From: Chrysogorgia sp. JL179-B06
Lineage: Eukaryota; Cnidaria; Anthozoa; Scleralcyonacea; Chrysogorgiidae
Length of the DNA stretch: 64,000 nucleotides
Assembly (NCBI GenBank): GCA_035772405.1
Contig: JAYKKM010000253.1
Span: forward strand, 1,407,001-1,471,000
Direction of reading: 5' to 3'
Part shown: in pieces, positions 17,779 through 26,402 of the stretch
Numbering within the stretch: position 1 is the first letter of the stretch
Layout: each line of letters starts with the position of its first letter
Notes under the pieces: model-generated
What the model was told of the DNA's origin: nothing
The model's input: only the letters and a program-made list of their open reading frames with translations
The model's database searches: none
Translations under genes and position numbers: made by a program

Positions 17779-19167
17779 CTACTTCAAGGTGTATTTGGTT
17801 ACTAAATAGCCAGATACCGCTGAGAACCCTAAGATTATCGCTAGCGTTGTCGTGTCTGACTTACTTGTGGTGGTCTGTGCTATTTGATTAGTGGTGACCA
17901 CTGTTTTCTTTGCGGCAGGTCCTAGCTTTGAAGGTGGTGCGACTAGAGTTTCCAAGTGGAGTCCTACCGCTTGGTGGACTTTTTTATGCTTCACTTTTGA
18001 CGCTCGGTGGTAGTTCAACCCGTCGTTATACCCAAATGTCATCCCAGTTTCAGACGAAGTTCTGAGCACGTTATTGTAACCAACAATGGGGTCCTTTAAC
18101 AAGACCATGCTTCTGGGGATCAGCCAAGTGTTAGGTGTCACAGCTGTGTCTAGCTTAACGTTGGTGTCACTAATCGCTTTGTTCATAAGGTTGATCCAAA
18201 CACTTGGTGAATACTGAACCACAGCGTCTTCAATGGTGTCTCTAAAGACTTGTTGCGTTTCTCGAGCACTAGCTCTAGTTCCTACGATGCTTTGTTTTGA
18301 CTTCGCTTGGGCTCCAAGAATGGCATACATGTAAACTTCAGTCGATTGGTTTAATAATTCTTGTCCTAGTGGTGTGAACCCGTCAGAGTGTCTTGGGCAA
18401 TACCGACGATAATCACCTTGGATGTCTTTGATGTATCTATTGTCAACATCAGTCAATGGTACATGACCTTTCAAAAGTCGCCAGTCAGGGAGGTACAGTC
18501 TTAAGATGTTGTTAATGTCAACTTGACTCTTACTTAAACGGAACATCACACGACGAATGGTGAAGTACACATGAAACCTCATGAGACTCACGATTTGCTT
18601 TGGGACGTCGACTTGATAACTTAAGTTCTGTAGAGACACCCCTGAGCGGTACGTAGCGATGTACATACCTGCGATCGCTTGATAGTAACTCTCGAGTAGA
18701 GTCCAAACTGTGTTAACGTTACCACCAATTGCCTTGTCGTTGTGACGTCTTTTGGTGTCAATGAATATTTTCGGTAGATTTGATTTGAAGGAATTATTGT
18801 CGTCAACAAAGACGTCAAAATTGTGGGTTGGGTAATTTAGGACATATGGTGGAAACGTCTCGACTTCTCTGTAGCTCTTGTGGGTCTCCGTCAGTAATAA
18901 CTTTGGGACACGCCCATCGCTCGACCATATTTTTGGGAATCTTGGTGTGTTGCTAAGGAATTTCGTGAAGCCCTTGTTCTTCGTGAACTTTGATGACTTT
19001 ATGTTTATCATGTCAGAGTACTTTGGACCTGACTTGAAGTAAATGTCAACGGTCTTGACTGTTTTATTGTCGTCTGCGAGGTTGTACCCAAACTCAAACT
19101 TGTTTAGTTGCGCGTTTGGAAATTCACTAAGAAGAATTAGTTCACCTTGCTTTCTTTTTGTTAGCAT
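17779..19167 (-). CDS. 462-residue tail-anchored protein, unknown
   Basis: No recognised family. Long soluble part with beta-rich N-terminal half (about 1-120) and a helical middle (VWTLLESYYQAIAGMYIATY, about 155-175), a T/S-rich linker (TTNQIAQTTTSKSDTTT, about 425-441), and a single C-terminal hydrophobic helix (LAIILGFSAVSGYLVTKY, about 442-459), suggesting tail anchoring. Upstream of the ATG lies ATATAATATAG. It heads a run with the fibre-like and acylated genes, so a surface or vertex complex is plausible, but this is inference. Confidence 0.75.
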   Translation of the reverse strand: MLTKRKQGELILLSEFPNAQLNKFEFGYNLADDNKTVKTVDIYFKSGPKYSDMINIKSSKFTKNKGFTKFLSNTPRFPKIWSSDGRVPKLLLTETHKSYREVETFPPYVLNYPTHNFDVFVDDNNSFKSNLPKIFIDTKRRHNDKAIGGNVNTVWTLLESYYQAIAGMYIATYRSGVSLQNLSYQVDVPKQIVSLMRFHVYFTIRRVMFRLSKSQVDINNILRLYLPDWRLLKGHVPLTDVDNRYIKDIQGDYRRYCPRHSDGFTPLGQELLNQSTEVYMYAILGAQAKSKQSIVGTRASARETQQVFRDTIEDAVVQYSPSVWINLMNKAISDTNVKLDTAVTPNTWLIPRSMVLLKDPIVGYNNVLRTSSETGMTFGYNDGLNYHRASKVKHKKVHQAVGLHLETLVAPPSKLGPAAKKTVVTTNQIAQTTTSKSDTTTLAIILGFSAVSGYLVTKYTLK

Positions 19168-19186
19168 CTACATAACACACACTATA

Positions 19187-19378
19187 TTATATGGTCAGGG
19201 TCGTAGTGTTGATTAGAGGTCCAACGGAGACTGTGGATCTACCAGAAGCACTTTTGACGTTTGGCTCAGATGTACTTTTTTTGATGAGGTCTGCCTTCGC
19301 GTCGTGTGTAGCCTTCGATGTGTTAGCCATCGCGCGTTTGTAGTGCTTTCCATAGTAGTCATGAAGGGCTTTCTGCAT
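19187..19378 (-). CDS. Small basic protein, unknown
   Basis: 63 residues with Lys/His-rich N-terminal helix (MQKALHDYYGKHYKRAM) and an S/T-rich tail (SGRSTVSVGPLINTTTLTI). First gene of the minus-strand run. It diverges from the putative penton gene over only about 15-27 nt containing a TATATTATA/GTATAAC stretch. Function not recognised. Confidence 0.6.
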   Translation of the reverse strand: MQKALHDYYGKHYKRAMANTSKATHDAKADLIKKSTSEPNVKSASGRSTVSVGPLINTTTLTI

Positions 19379-19404
19379 ATATAATATACTGTATGTTATA
19401 CATA
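19379..19404. promoter_or_regulatory. Compact divergent promoter region
   Basis: The 14-26 nt between the divergent starts at 19378 (minus) and 19393 or 19405 (plus) contain ATATAATATACTG and, in reverse, GTATAAC. This is the same TATA-like style as before other starts in the element. Confidence 0.45.
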
Positions 19405-20097
19405 ATGCGAAAGTTAACGGTACTCATTAAAGGTGCAGAGAAAGTCGTGTCCTTTGACAACGCCATGATGATCGTGAGTGACAACCCATACATTATAGTC
19501 AAGACAGCTACTGTGTTTTGGGACTACAATAACATATTAGATAGCGACACCCCTCGGCTCCTCGTGATGAATCACCCTTCGATCGATCTTAAAAGTACGA
19601 TAACGAGTGGAGGGTACGCTAACTTCGACGCACTGGTCAAGATCTTTAAAGAAGAGTTTAAAAGTAGGGGAGACCTTGAGATAAAGAAACTACCGTTCAC
19701 AAGTAGATGCATGGCTAAGTCTAGCGCTCCATTCAAGCTTGGCAAATTTGGACCTCTATTTGGTTTCGCGAGGGATAGGGTGATCCAGGGTGACTCACGG
19801 TGGCACATTAGTCCAAACGAAGTCGATATTAACAGAGGTCTGAAGTACATAGAAATCTTATGTGATATCGTTGACTCTGAGAACAACGTGGGTATTGATG
19901 GGAAGCGAAGCAGTGTGATCACAACGTTGCCGATACCCACCGAACAGTCTTTGAATGGGTCAGTGCAACGTCATGTGGACATTGAATCCAAGGTGAGTAT
20001 TAAAAAAGGTGTTTACTCAAGTATGACGTTTCGCGTCAAACCAAATAATGGTGGTGTCAAAATTGGCGCGGTGCTATTGGAACTGTATATTGTGTGA
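19393..20097 (+). CDS. Putative penton / minor capsid protein (single jelly roll)
   Basis: 234 residues (the second ATG, at 19405, gives 230: MRKLTVLIKGAEKVV). Overall beta-rich. The C-terminal part LKYIEILCDIVDSENNVG ... VITTLPIP ... and GAVLLELYIV follows the pattern of Polinton minor capsid proteins (a strand with 'l.v.cdiv', then a 'Ll..v' strand and a final beta strand). As the penton it would form the five-fold vertices together with the MCP. It sits directly before the integrase gene. Assignment rests on pattern and context; structure prediction would decide. Confidence 0.62.
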   Translation: MLYIMRKLTVLIKGAEKVVSFDNAMMIVSDNPYIIVKTATVFWDYNNILDSDTPRLLVMNHPSIDLKSTITSGGYANFDALVKIFKEEFKSRGDLEIKKLPFTSRCMAKSSAPFKLGKFGPLFGFARDRVIQGDSRWHISPNEVDINRGLKYIEILCDIVDSENNVGIDGKRSSVITTLPIPTEQSLNGSVQRHVDIESKVSIKKGVYSSMTFRVKPNNGGVKIGAVLLELYIV

Positions 20098-20102
20098 ATT
20101 AT

Positions 20103-21209
20103 ATGGAGCTTGGTGTGGAAACAGAACAAGGGTTGAGAGACATCTATTACAATCCTAAGACAGGGTATAGTGGTGTAGAGAGACTGTATCGAAGCGCATT
20201 AGGAGACGGATTGAAAGTAACTAGAAAAACAGTGAAAGAATGGTTGACAGCGCAGGACACCTACACTAGGTACAAACCTATTGTGAGAAGGCATAAATTC
20301 CGCGCGACTTTTGTTGGATTTCTTGGTGAAGAGCTTCAAATGGACTTAGTGGACATGAGTAAGTACTCAAAACAGAATGGAGGGTATTATTGGATATTGA
20401 CAGGCATTGAAATATTGAGTAGATACGCTTTTGGAATTGCAGTTTACAGAAAAGACACTAAGAACATGACTAAGGCTGTTGGGGAGCTATTGAGTGACTT
20501 TAAAGATCGGTTTGGAGCCATGCCTAAGTTAACACAATTTGATGATGGACTCGAGTTCTACAATGTTGGTGTGAAAAATTTGTTGAAAGAACATGGTGTT
20601 GAATATTTCAGCACTAAGAGCGATAAGAAGGCTGCTGTTGTTGAGCGTTTTAATAGAAGTCTGAAGAGCATTATGTGGAAGTACTTTTATACTCGTGGGA
20701 CGTACAAATGGATTGACGCTTTGGATCAGTTTGTGAGCAATTACAATAGCAGTGTGAACCGAAGCATTATGACGAAGCCAAAGGATGTCAATAAGTCAAA
20801 CGAAGGCGAAGTTTGGACCACTTTGTTTGGTCACCAACTTGCAGACAATCCATTGCCAAAGTTTAGAGTTGGTGAATCGGTGAGAATTAGTAAATACAAG
20901 AGTGTGTTCACAAAGGGCTACGAAGCCAACTTCACTGAAGAGCTGTTTAAAGTGGTAAAGGTTATTCGTGGTGATCCGAATGTGTACGAGATTGAGGATC
21001 ACACCGGTGAACAGATTATTGGCAAATTTTATGAACAGGAATTATCGCTGGTTAATAAGAAACGTGGTGGTGACGATGTGTACAGAGTTGAAAAGGTGTT
21101 GAAAAGAAAGAAAGTCAGAGGGGAGAAGATGGCGCTGGTCAAATGGTTGGGTTACGAGAGCAAACATAATTCGTGGATACCAGAAAGCGACATTCAAAAC
21201 GTGAGCTAA
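20103..21209 (+). CDS. int: Retrovirus-like integrase with C-terminal chromodomain
   Basis: 368 residues from the ATG at 20103 (the upstream 9 nt start with GTG). Inserts the linear element into host DNA, making the 6-bp duplication. The rve core has D in QMDLVDM (81), D in FDDGLEF (147) and E in AVVERFNRSL (181), so the catalytic triad is complete. An SH3-like C-terminal part follows (FRVGESVRISKYKSVFTKGY). The end is a chromodomain: YRVEKVLKRKKVRGEKMALV then KWLGYESKHNSWIPESDI (about 330-365), which may steer insertion to modified histones. It follows the penton gene with a spacing of 5 nt. Confidence 0.96.
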   Translation: MELGVETEQGLRDIYYNPKTGYSGVERLYRSALGDGLKVTRKTVKEWLTAQDTYTRYKPIVRRHKFRATFVGFLGEELQMDLVDMSKYSKQNGGYYWILTGIEILSRYAFGIAVYRKDTKNMTKAVGELLSDFKDRFGAMPKLTQFDDGLEFYNVGVKNLLKEHGVEYFSTKSDKKAAVVERFNRSLKSIMWKYFYTRGTYKWIDALDQFVSNYNSSVNRSIMTKPKDVNKSNEGEVWTTLFGHQLADNPLPKFRVGESVRISKYKSVFTKGYEANFTEELFKVVKVIRGDPNVYEIEDHTGEQIIGKFYEQELSLVNKKRGGDDVYRVEKVLKRKKVRGEKMALVKWLGYESKHNSWIPESDIQNVS

Positions 21210-21215
21210 TGTAAT

Positions 21216-22646
21216 ATGGCTGAAGGTGGGGAAGGTTTTAACGACATTGAGATGGAGAACTTCGATGAGTATGATGATGCCACTGATAAGCAATTAGAAG
21301 AGGAGCTTGCTGCTACTGATAAGTGGCTCAACGACGCGACCCTTGAGTACGGTGTGAATGAGATGCCGAAAGATGTTCGTGTTAATTTTACCAACAACCA
21401 TGACATTGTGAGAAAGATAAGAAGCGTGTTAGCTATAAGGCAAGGTGGGCAAAGAGAGACGTCATTTATCGACAGTGACGATGGTAAGACGGTGACAATA
21501 AGGGGGACTAACGCAAAAGTCCCAGCAGCAGAGTTTGTCGAACAGGAACCATATGGTGACGTCAATGACGAAAGTTTCAGTATAGCTTTTGAAGAGGAGG
21601 AGGAAATTAAGAAAAGACTGGGTGAGCTAAAAGCGTCCAACAAAGAGCTAACAGAGAACAATGTAAAAAGAATCAAGCTAATAAATAAGAAAATACGTAA
21701 ATTAAACAAAAAGGGACTCGGCCACGACGACGCGTCAAGGGAAATAGTCAACAGGTCGTGGGTTACGGACTCAAAGGCTATTCTTTTCAAACCAATAAAC
21801 AAAGATGGTGAATATGGAAAACCTAAACGAATTCTAATACCTGGGAAAAAAAAAGACTTGGTCTACAGTAAAGACGCGAGTAGTAAAAACGCGATTGAAC
21901 AGTTCAAAAAGTTAGTTAGTCAAATCCCTGAGAGCACAGAAACAACAGTTGCCACAACAGAAGTGACCCCAGACGACCTCCCAGTAATTGATACAAAAGT
22001 GGGTTATGTTAACATACTCGGGCTATCATCAAACGAAGACCGCGAGCTGAATGGTGTGCTTAATCCAGGTGATGGTGTGTTGCGCGAGTCAAGAATAGGT
22101 GACACTGGTGCGTTGCAAATACAAGCAGACTATTTTAAAAAGGCGGAAAATGAAACGATTAGGAGATTGGAAGAGCTCAACAGAGAAGGCCTCACAGCTG
22201 CAGAGAAAAAAGAGCGTATTAGTCTAGTTGAGAGAGCGATTGGACTTAGAAAGGTTAGAGACATGGTTATTGAACAGCGAGAAATAGAAGAGGTTAGAGC
22301 GCAACAAGAAGTCGACATTGGCAGATTGCAGAAATTTAAGGAATGGGCTAAAGAAAATGTGGTTGGGTTGAGCGCTGTGGCAATTTCAATGGCTGGGATT
22401 ATAACAACTATTATTATCGCTGGGAGATCTGCTGTTATGAGAGGCGCTATGGCTACGAGGTCGTTCGCACAGGCTGTTAAGAACGCAATCACGAAGATGG
22501 GTCCATGGGCTGTTGGGTTGGCTAATTTAGTTTACAACGCGTTGACGTTGGGTGCAAAGGGTCTCGCTTGGTTGGCTCAGAATCTGTGGGTACTCGCGGT
22601 GGTACTTGCGTGGTTTGCTTATGATTATTACAAGCTAAAACGGTAG
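21216..22646 (+). CDS. 476-residue coiled-coil membrane protein
   Basis: Acidic N-terminus (EGFNDIEMENFDEYDDATDK), a charged helix around 125-170 (EEEEEIKKRLGELKASNKEL ...), a second helical region around 310-380 (ETIRRLEELNREGLTAAEKK ...), then a hydrophobic C-terminal quarter with likely membrane segments at about 382-405 (VGLSAVAISMAGIITTIIIA) and 455-472 (LWVLAVVLAWFAYDYY). Family not recognised by me. Position between integrase and MCP suggests a virion component, perhaps a membrane-interacting internal protein. The ATG follows the integrase stop by 6 nt. Confidence 0.8.
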   Translation: MAEGGEGFNDIEMENFDEYDDATDKQLEEELAATDKWLNDATLEYGVNEMPKDVRVNFTNNHDIVRKIRSVLAIRQGGQRETSFIDSDDGKTVTIRGTNAKVPAAEFVEQEPYGDVNDESFSIAFEEEEEIKKRLGELKASNKELTENNVKRIKLINKKIRKLNKKGLGHDDASREIVNRSWVTDSKAILFKPINKDGEYGKPKRILIPGKKKDLVYSKDASSKNAIEQFKKLVSQIPESTETTVATTEVTPDDLPVIDTKVGYVNILGLSSNEDRELNGVLNPGDGVLRESRIGDTGALQIQADYFKKAENETIRRLEELNREGLTAAEKKERISLVERAIGLRKVRDMVIEQREIEEVRAQQEVDIGRLQKFKEWAKENVVGLSAVAISMAGIITTIIIAGRSAVMRGAMATRSFAQAVKNAITKMGPWAVGLANLVYNALTLGAKGLAWLAQNLWVLAVVLAWFAYDYYKLKR

Positions 22647-22669
22647 CGATAAAACATATGTAAAGGTAT

Positions 22670-23908
22670 ATGAACGTCACGTCGGCAGAGTTGAGCCCTG
22701 GTTTTAGACGAGCAACTATGGGCGGCATAAAAGGGGTGAGAACGCAGCACGTGATCACGTTGAACCCCAATAAAGTCAGTCCTGGCGAGGAACTTTACAT
22801 TGATATACCGAAGCTCAAGGTTAGTAGCTGTTTGGTGCCTGGATCGTTAGGTTTAGTGTTCGACTTTAAGAATGCGAACGCCAAAAGCTGGTTCTTGAAT
22901 AATGTTAGCAAGTTGTTGGTTGAGAAACTTGTTGTGAGACTAGCTGGGGAAACTGTGTATGACAACAATGGGGAAAATTACACTGGTGTTTATCGCGACC
23001 TTTGGGAAAGTGTCACTGCGCGAGACCAAATGATTGACTATGGTATTGGTGGTGAGAACTTGAGAAAGCTAGTTTCTAAGGATGACAGTGGTGCGACGAG
23101 TGGGAACGTCGCTAAAGTTAACGACGCGTTGATGTTTGGTGTGATTGGAACAAAGCAGCGAATAAAACTTGGTAAAATCATGAATGACCACGGGTTGTAC
23201 GCTCCTTTTAGCATGAATAACAACTTGCAGTATGTGATCACACTTCCGAAGGCCACAGACATCATGGTGGCGCAATCCGGTAGCGCTGTGGGTGGATACA
23301 CTCTGGAGAACCTCGAGCTTGAGTATGAGACGATTGATAACCAGGAGCTCGCTGACGAAATAGCGTCGGGCTACGCAAGTGGTCGTAGTTTGTCGTATGA
23401 GCACGTCACGTTGATGAAAACCACCGAATGGGATAAAGGCACGACCATTGTGAACGAAAATGTCAATCTGCCAAGAAAAAGCATGAAGGCGATTGTGTTG
23501 CTATTCACGAATAAGGTGCGAACAGACAGCGAGGAGTTTCTCTACCCAAACATTGAGAGCGTTAAGGTCACAATTGAAGGTGTGCCAAATAGTGTGTACT
23601 CGCAAGGCATCCCAAAGTCGAAGTTCTATGCAGAAGCGAAACGACTGTTTGGGTTGGGTGAAGAACACGCTCAGTTCATGACCATACAGAAGTTCTATAA
23701 AGACGGCTTTGCGTTAGTCATCGACTTGAGGAGTGTTCAAGATAATCGCAATATCGCCACTGGCAAGAACATTGTAAACACACAATCCGGCGTGCTTCTT
23801 GAGATCACTAAGAAAGTGACGACTGCAAATGTTATGTGTAGGGTGTTTGTGATGAGTGATGGGTTGGTCAACTTCGTGAACAATGGGTTGCATTCAATCG
23901 GGTATTAA
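22670..23908 (+). CDS. Putative major capsid protein (double jelly roll)
   Basis: 412 residues. N-terminal GGIKGVRTQHVITLNPNKVS then EELYIDIPKLKVSSCLVPGS sets a beta-strand-rich pattern, with LVEKLVVRLAGETVYDN (about 83-99) and YTLENLELEYETID (about 208-221), the 'l.LeyeT' strand seen in Polinton/virophage-type capsid proteins. Shorter than many Polinton MCPs. Placed directly before the packaging ATPase, the usual neighbour. Expected to form the trimeric capsomer of an icosahedral particle. Identified by pattern and context; a fold prediction showing two jelly rolls would confirm. Confidence 0.72.
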   Translation: MNVTSAELSPGFRRATMGGIKGVRTQHVITLNPNKVSPGEELYIDIPKLKVSSCLVPGSLGLVFDFKNANAKSWFLNNVSKLLVEKLVVRLAGETVYDNNGENYTGVYRDLWESVTARDQMIDYGIGGENLRKLVSKDDSGATSGNVAKVNDALMFGVIGTKQRIKLGKIMNDHGLYAPFSMNNNLQYVITLPKATDIMVAQSGSAVGGYTLENLELEYETIDNQELADEIASGYASGRSLSYEHVTLMKTTEWDKGTTIVNENVNLPRKSMKAIVLLFTNKVRTDSEEFLYPNIESVKVTIEGVPNSVYSQGIPKSKFYAEAKRLFGLGEEHAQFMTIQKFYKDGFALVIDLRSVQDNRNIATGKNIVNTQSGVLLEITKKVTTANVMCRVFVMSDGLVNFVNNGLHSIGY

Positions 23909-23923
23909 ATCAAACGTGGGTTA

Positions 23924-24523
23924 ATGGAGACTCCGTTTAATATGTTAATCGTTGGTATGACAGCTTGTGGTAAGACACATTATTTGCTAGAAACACTAGA
24001 ATCCGAGTATCGTGGTAAATTTGACTACATTGTGTTGATTTGCCCTACTTTCGAGTGGAACAAAGCATATCAAGATTGGAAATATGTGCGCGACCCTGAC
24101 GTGCTAGCAATAGACTGCGCGCAAGACAGTGTCGACGCTGTTCTCAAGTGTGTGACAAATGTTTTTAAAGGCACTAACACTCTGATCGTGTTGGATGACT
24201 GTGCGAGCTCTCAAGATGTTAAGAATAGGACTAGTCAATTGGTCAACTTGGCTTTTAGCGCGCGACATTTTATGCTGAGCGTTATTGTCATCACACAACA
24301 ACTGGCGTCGATCGCAAAACCGTACAGAGAAAATATTAGTAAGCTCGTTTGCTTCTACTGCCCAAGTAGGAGTGATATGAAGGTCGTTATCGACGATTAC
24401 CTTGGAAACATTAGCAGAGAAAAATCGTCGGCGATTGCGACCGCATTAAAAAATAATAAGTACGCTAGACTAGAAATCTCACTGCGCTATCCATACAGTC
24501 ACGAAGTTGTTATTCCGCAATAA
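23924..24523 (+). CDS. A32-like genome-packaging ATPase
   Basis: 199 residues, compact like Polinton ATPases. Walker A GMTACGKT (11-18), Walker B LIVLDDC (about 87-93), and a VITQQ motif (about 123-127) typical of the FtsK/HerA-type packaging ATPases. Predicted to pump the linear element DNA into the capsid. Starts 15 nt after the MCP stop, in the same direction. All catalytic elements are intact. Confidence 0.93.
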   Translation: METPFNMLIVGMTACGKTHYLLETLESEYRGKFDYIVLICPTFEWNKAYQDWKYVRDPDVLAIDCAQDSVDAVLKCVTNVFKGTNTLIVLDDCASSQDVKNRTSQLVNLAFSARHFMLSVIVITQQLASIAKPYRENISKLVCFYCPSRSDMKVVIDDYLGNISREKSSAIATALKNNKYARLEISLRYPYSHEVVIPQ

Positions 24524-24547
24524 AATATAGGTATAAGTAATAGCGCG

Positions 24548-25039
24548 ATGGTAAAACGCAAAAGTGAAGAAAATCCCACGATTGAGGAATTAGTTGAGGA
24601 GACTGATGACACCTCAACTGTGGAAGACAATATTGACGTTAGGAGATCTGAACTTATTAGACTGTCTGGTGACGGTGTGGTGAGTCAGTCCGAAGCGTAC
24701 ATTAAAAAAGCGTCCGCAAAAGTTATTGATAAGATATGGCGCCAATACGAGTTGAAGAGAATGGAGATCGCAAACGCTTTTCTCACCGACTTGCTAATCA
24801 GCAAATTCGCTAGCTTACTGGATGGGTTGAACGCTATTGAGAACCCTGACGAGCTAAACGATGAGTTGCAAAAAGATCCGTTACTAAAGAAAGACGTCGA
24901 GAGCATTGTCGCGGTTGTGACGCCGTACGTGCCTTTCTTGGGCTTGTTGTCGGGAGGAATCACAACGTCGAAATATGTGTACGATCACCATTTTAGAAAA
25001 GAGGCAACAAACGCTGAAAATAGTGAACAAACGGACTAA
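24548..25039 (+). CDS. 163-residue protein sharing its C-terminus with PolB
   Basis: Not recognised. Acidic N-terminus (about 1-35), then a long helical region (SEAYIKKASAKVIDKIWRQY and on, about 47-110) and a hydrophobic patch VAVVTPYVPFLGLLSGGI (about 122-139). It ends ENSEQTD, identical to the PolB end at the other side of the element, because the DNA around both stop codons is an inverted repeat. GGTATAAGTAATAGCGCG precedes the ATG. Last gene before the right TIR; function unknown. Confidence 0.72.
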   Translation: MVKRKSEENPTIEELVEETDDTSTVEDNIDVRRSELIRLSGDGVVSQSEAYIKKASAKVIDKIWRQYELKRMEIANAFLTDLLISKFASLLDGLNAIENPDELNDELQKDPLLKKDVESIVAVVTPYVPFLGLLSGGITTSKYVYDHHFRKEATNAENSEQTD

Positions 25040-25322
25040 TCTATTATTAACAGGTGGCAATAACCTAATTTGCATAACAGGTGGCAATTTTATCACGCGT
25101 GAGACACTTTTACGACACATAAATTTGTAAAAATGTTTAAACGACTATTTTTTAAATGTGATTTGACAAATTTGTGAAAATGTTGAAACGACTATTTTTT
25201 AAATGTGATTTGACAAATTTGTGAAAATGTTGAAACGATTATTTTTAAAATGTGATTTGACAAATTTGTGAAAATGTTGAAACGACTATTTTTTAAATGC
25301 GATTCGACAAATTTGTGAAAAT
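25040..25322. repeat. Right subterminal region with 47-bp tandem repeats
   Basis: A duplicated ACAGGTGGCAA motif (about 25051 and 25078) is followed by a 47-bp unit beginning AAATTTGTGAAAATGTTGAA. Copies start at 25121, 25168, 25215 and 25262, and a partial copy at 25309 merges into the TIR. Absent from the left subterminal region, so it marks the right end specifically. Confidence 0.9.
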
Positions 25323-25783
25323 GTTGAAATGACACTTTCTATTTTTTAATATGTGAGAGTGGGCTCGTACCACATTTTATTTTTTTAACACGCGAAAATG
25401 TTGAAATGACACTTTCTATTTTTTCCTAAATGTAATTTGTGAGAATTTTGAAACGACGCTCTCTATTTTTTTAAATATGGCTGAAATGGTGTCAAATTTA
25501 GCGAGAGTCGCTATTTAGTATAAATTTGGTATTGTTTCGCTAGTCTCGCGTGTGTTTGACATCAATTTAGTAGAGAACGCGCGAAGGGTGTCTAGATTGA
25601 CGAATGATCGCTGTAGTAGTATAGTAAGTAGGGTTGCGAGCTTATTCGACCTCAAACGTTAATATAAACACCAAAACATCGCCAAATTTGTCGAGTCGTG
25701 ACTTGGTCAAATTTGGTGATGTTTTGGTGTTTATATTCACATTTGAGGTCGATTGAGCTCGCAACCCTACTTACTATACTACT
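25323..25783 (-). repeat. Right terminal inverted repeat of the Polinton
   Basis: Reverse complement of 8205-8666 with two differences. Its outer 169 nt (25615-25783) form the same palindrome in the same orientation as on the left. Followed directly by the duplication TGTAAT (25784-25789). Confidence 0.96.
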
Positions 25784-25905
25784 TGTAATTAATTACATTA
25801 CAAATTACTTTGGCAGAGCAGGTAATTAATTACCATAAAAATTACTCAAAACGTAATTGGTAATTAGTAACGCGTTACTTTAGTAACGAGTATTTACAAC
25901 ACCGG
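25784..25905. repeat. AT-rich element interrupted by the Polinton (right part)
   Basis: TAATTAATTAC-type motifs continue the element at 7660-8204; the TGTAAT at 25784-25789 is the second target duplication. Confidence 0.5.
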
Positions 25906-25929
25906 TGAAGCAGACCATGAAAGAACAAC

Positions 25930-26250
25930 TAGATCAAGTTTTAGGAATGATTTGTATCTACCTCTTATAGTAGTGTAAAAATATGGAATTCAATAAGTTC
26001 CAATTTTAGAGAGAGTATATCTGTTAATGATTTTAAAAGAAAATATTTGAACAATTACTTTAAGTTTACTAATTAGCATTATAGTATATGCGTATATTCT
26101 TTATCTATTTGTATTCTGTATTTAATTGTGTTGATTTATATCGAAATTTCAATTTAGCGAGGATCCTGGCGATAAGTCTTTTGACTTACCAGGTATATTG
26201 GCCATACAATACTTTGAACCCTCTTTAAATAAAGATTACTATAATTAAAG
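25930..26250 (+). pseudogene. LINE 3' end fragment
   Basis: Frames read SFRNDLYLPL, then VKIWNSISSNFRESISVNDF (with a stop and a frame change between), the C-terminus of CR1-like LINEs. A short 3' UTR-like stretch follows with CCTGGCGATAAGTCTTTTGA and AATAAAG near 26228. Confidence 0.5.
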
Positions 26251-26254
26251 ATTT

Positions 26255-26402
26255 ATTAACCGAGTGCGAGGTCTGTACGGTAAAGTATTTGCCTGAGGTT
26301 TTCGTACAGACCGAGCGCCGAAGGCGCGAGGTCTGTGCGAAAAAACCGAAGGCAAATACTTAACCGTACAGACCAGGCAAACGAGGTTAATAAGACATTT
26401 AT
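26255..26402. repeat. Foldback repeat, copy 1
   Basis: TTATTAACCGAGTGCGAGG at the left and CGAGGTTAATAAGACATTT at the right frame an inverted GGTCTGTACGGTAAAGTATT / AATACTTAACCGTACAGACC pair. A second copy is at 41208-41352. Confidence 0.7.

Larger units (their letters stand above)
8205..25783. mobile_element. Complete Polinton/Maverick element
   Basis: The 17,579-bp element is bounded by 462-bp TIRs and a perfect 6-bp target duplication TGTAAT (8199-8204, 25784-25789), the size typical of Polintons. It encodes the Polinton hallmark set: protein-primed PolB, retrovirus-like integrase with chromodomain, A32-like packaging ATPase and jelly-roll capsid candidates. Additional genes are thymidine kinase, a BRO-N/VRR-NUC protein and a fibre-like protein. 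Gene blocks alternate: minus (8816-14040), plus (14173-15458), minus (15671-19378), plus (19393-25039). All frames are intact. No adenain-like protease was recognised. It lies in a CSDE1 intron; the element carries genes on both strands, so it has no single orientation relative to the host gene. Confidence 0.96.

Noticed and set aside
20094..20102. GTG start for the integrase
   Set aside because: The ATG at 20103 is the expected start in an animal genome.
21206..21802. Minus-strand frame of 198 codons
   Set aside because: Ser/Leu-rich antisense shadow of the 476-residue gene.
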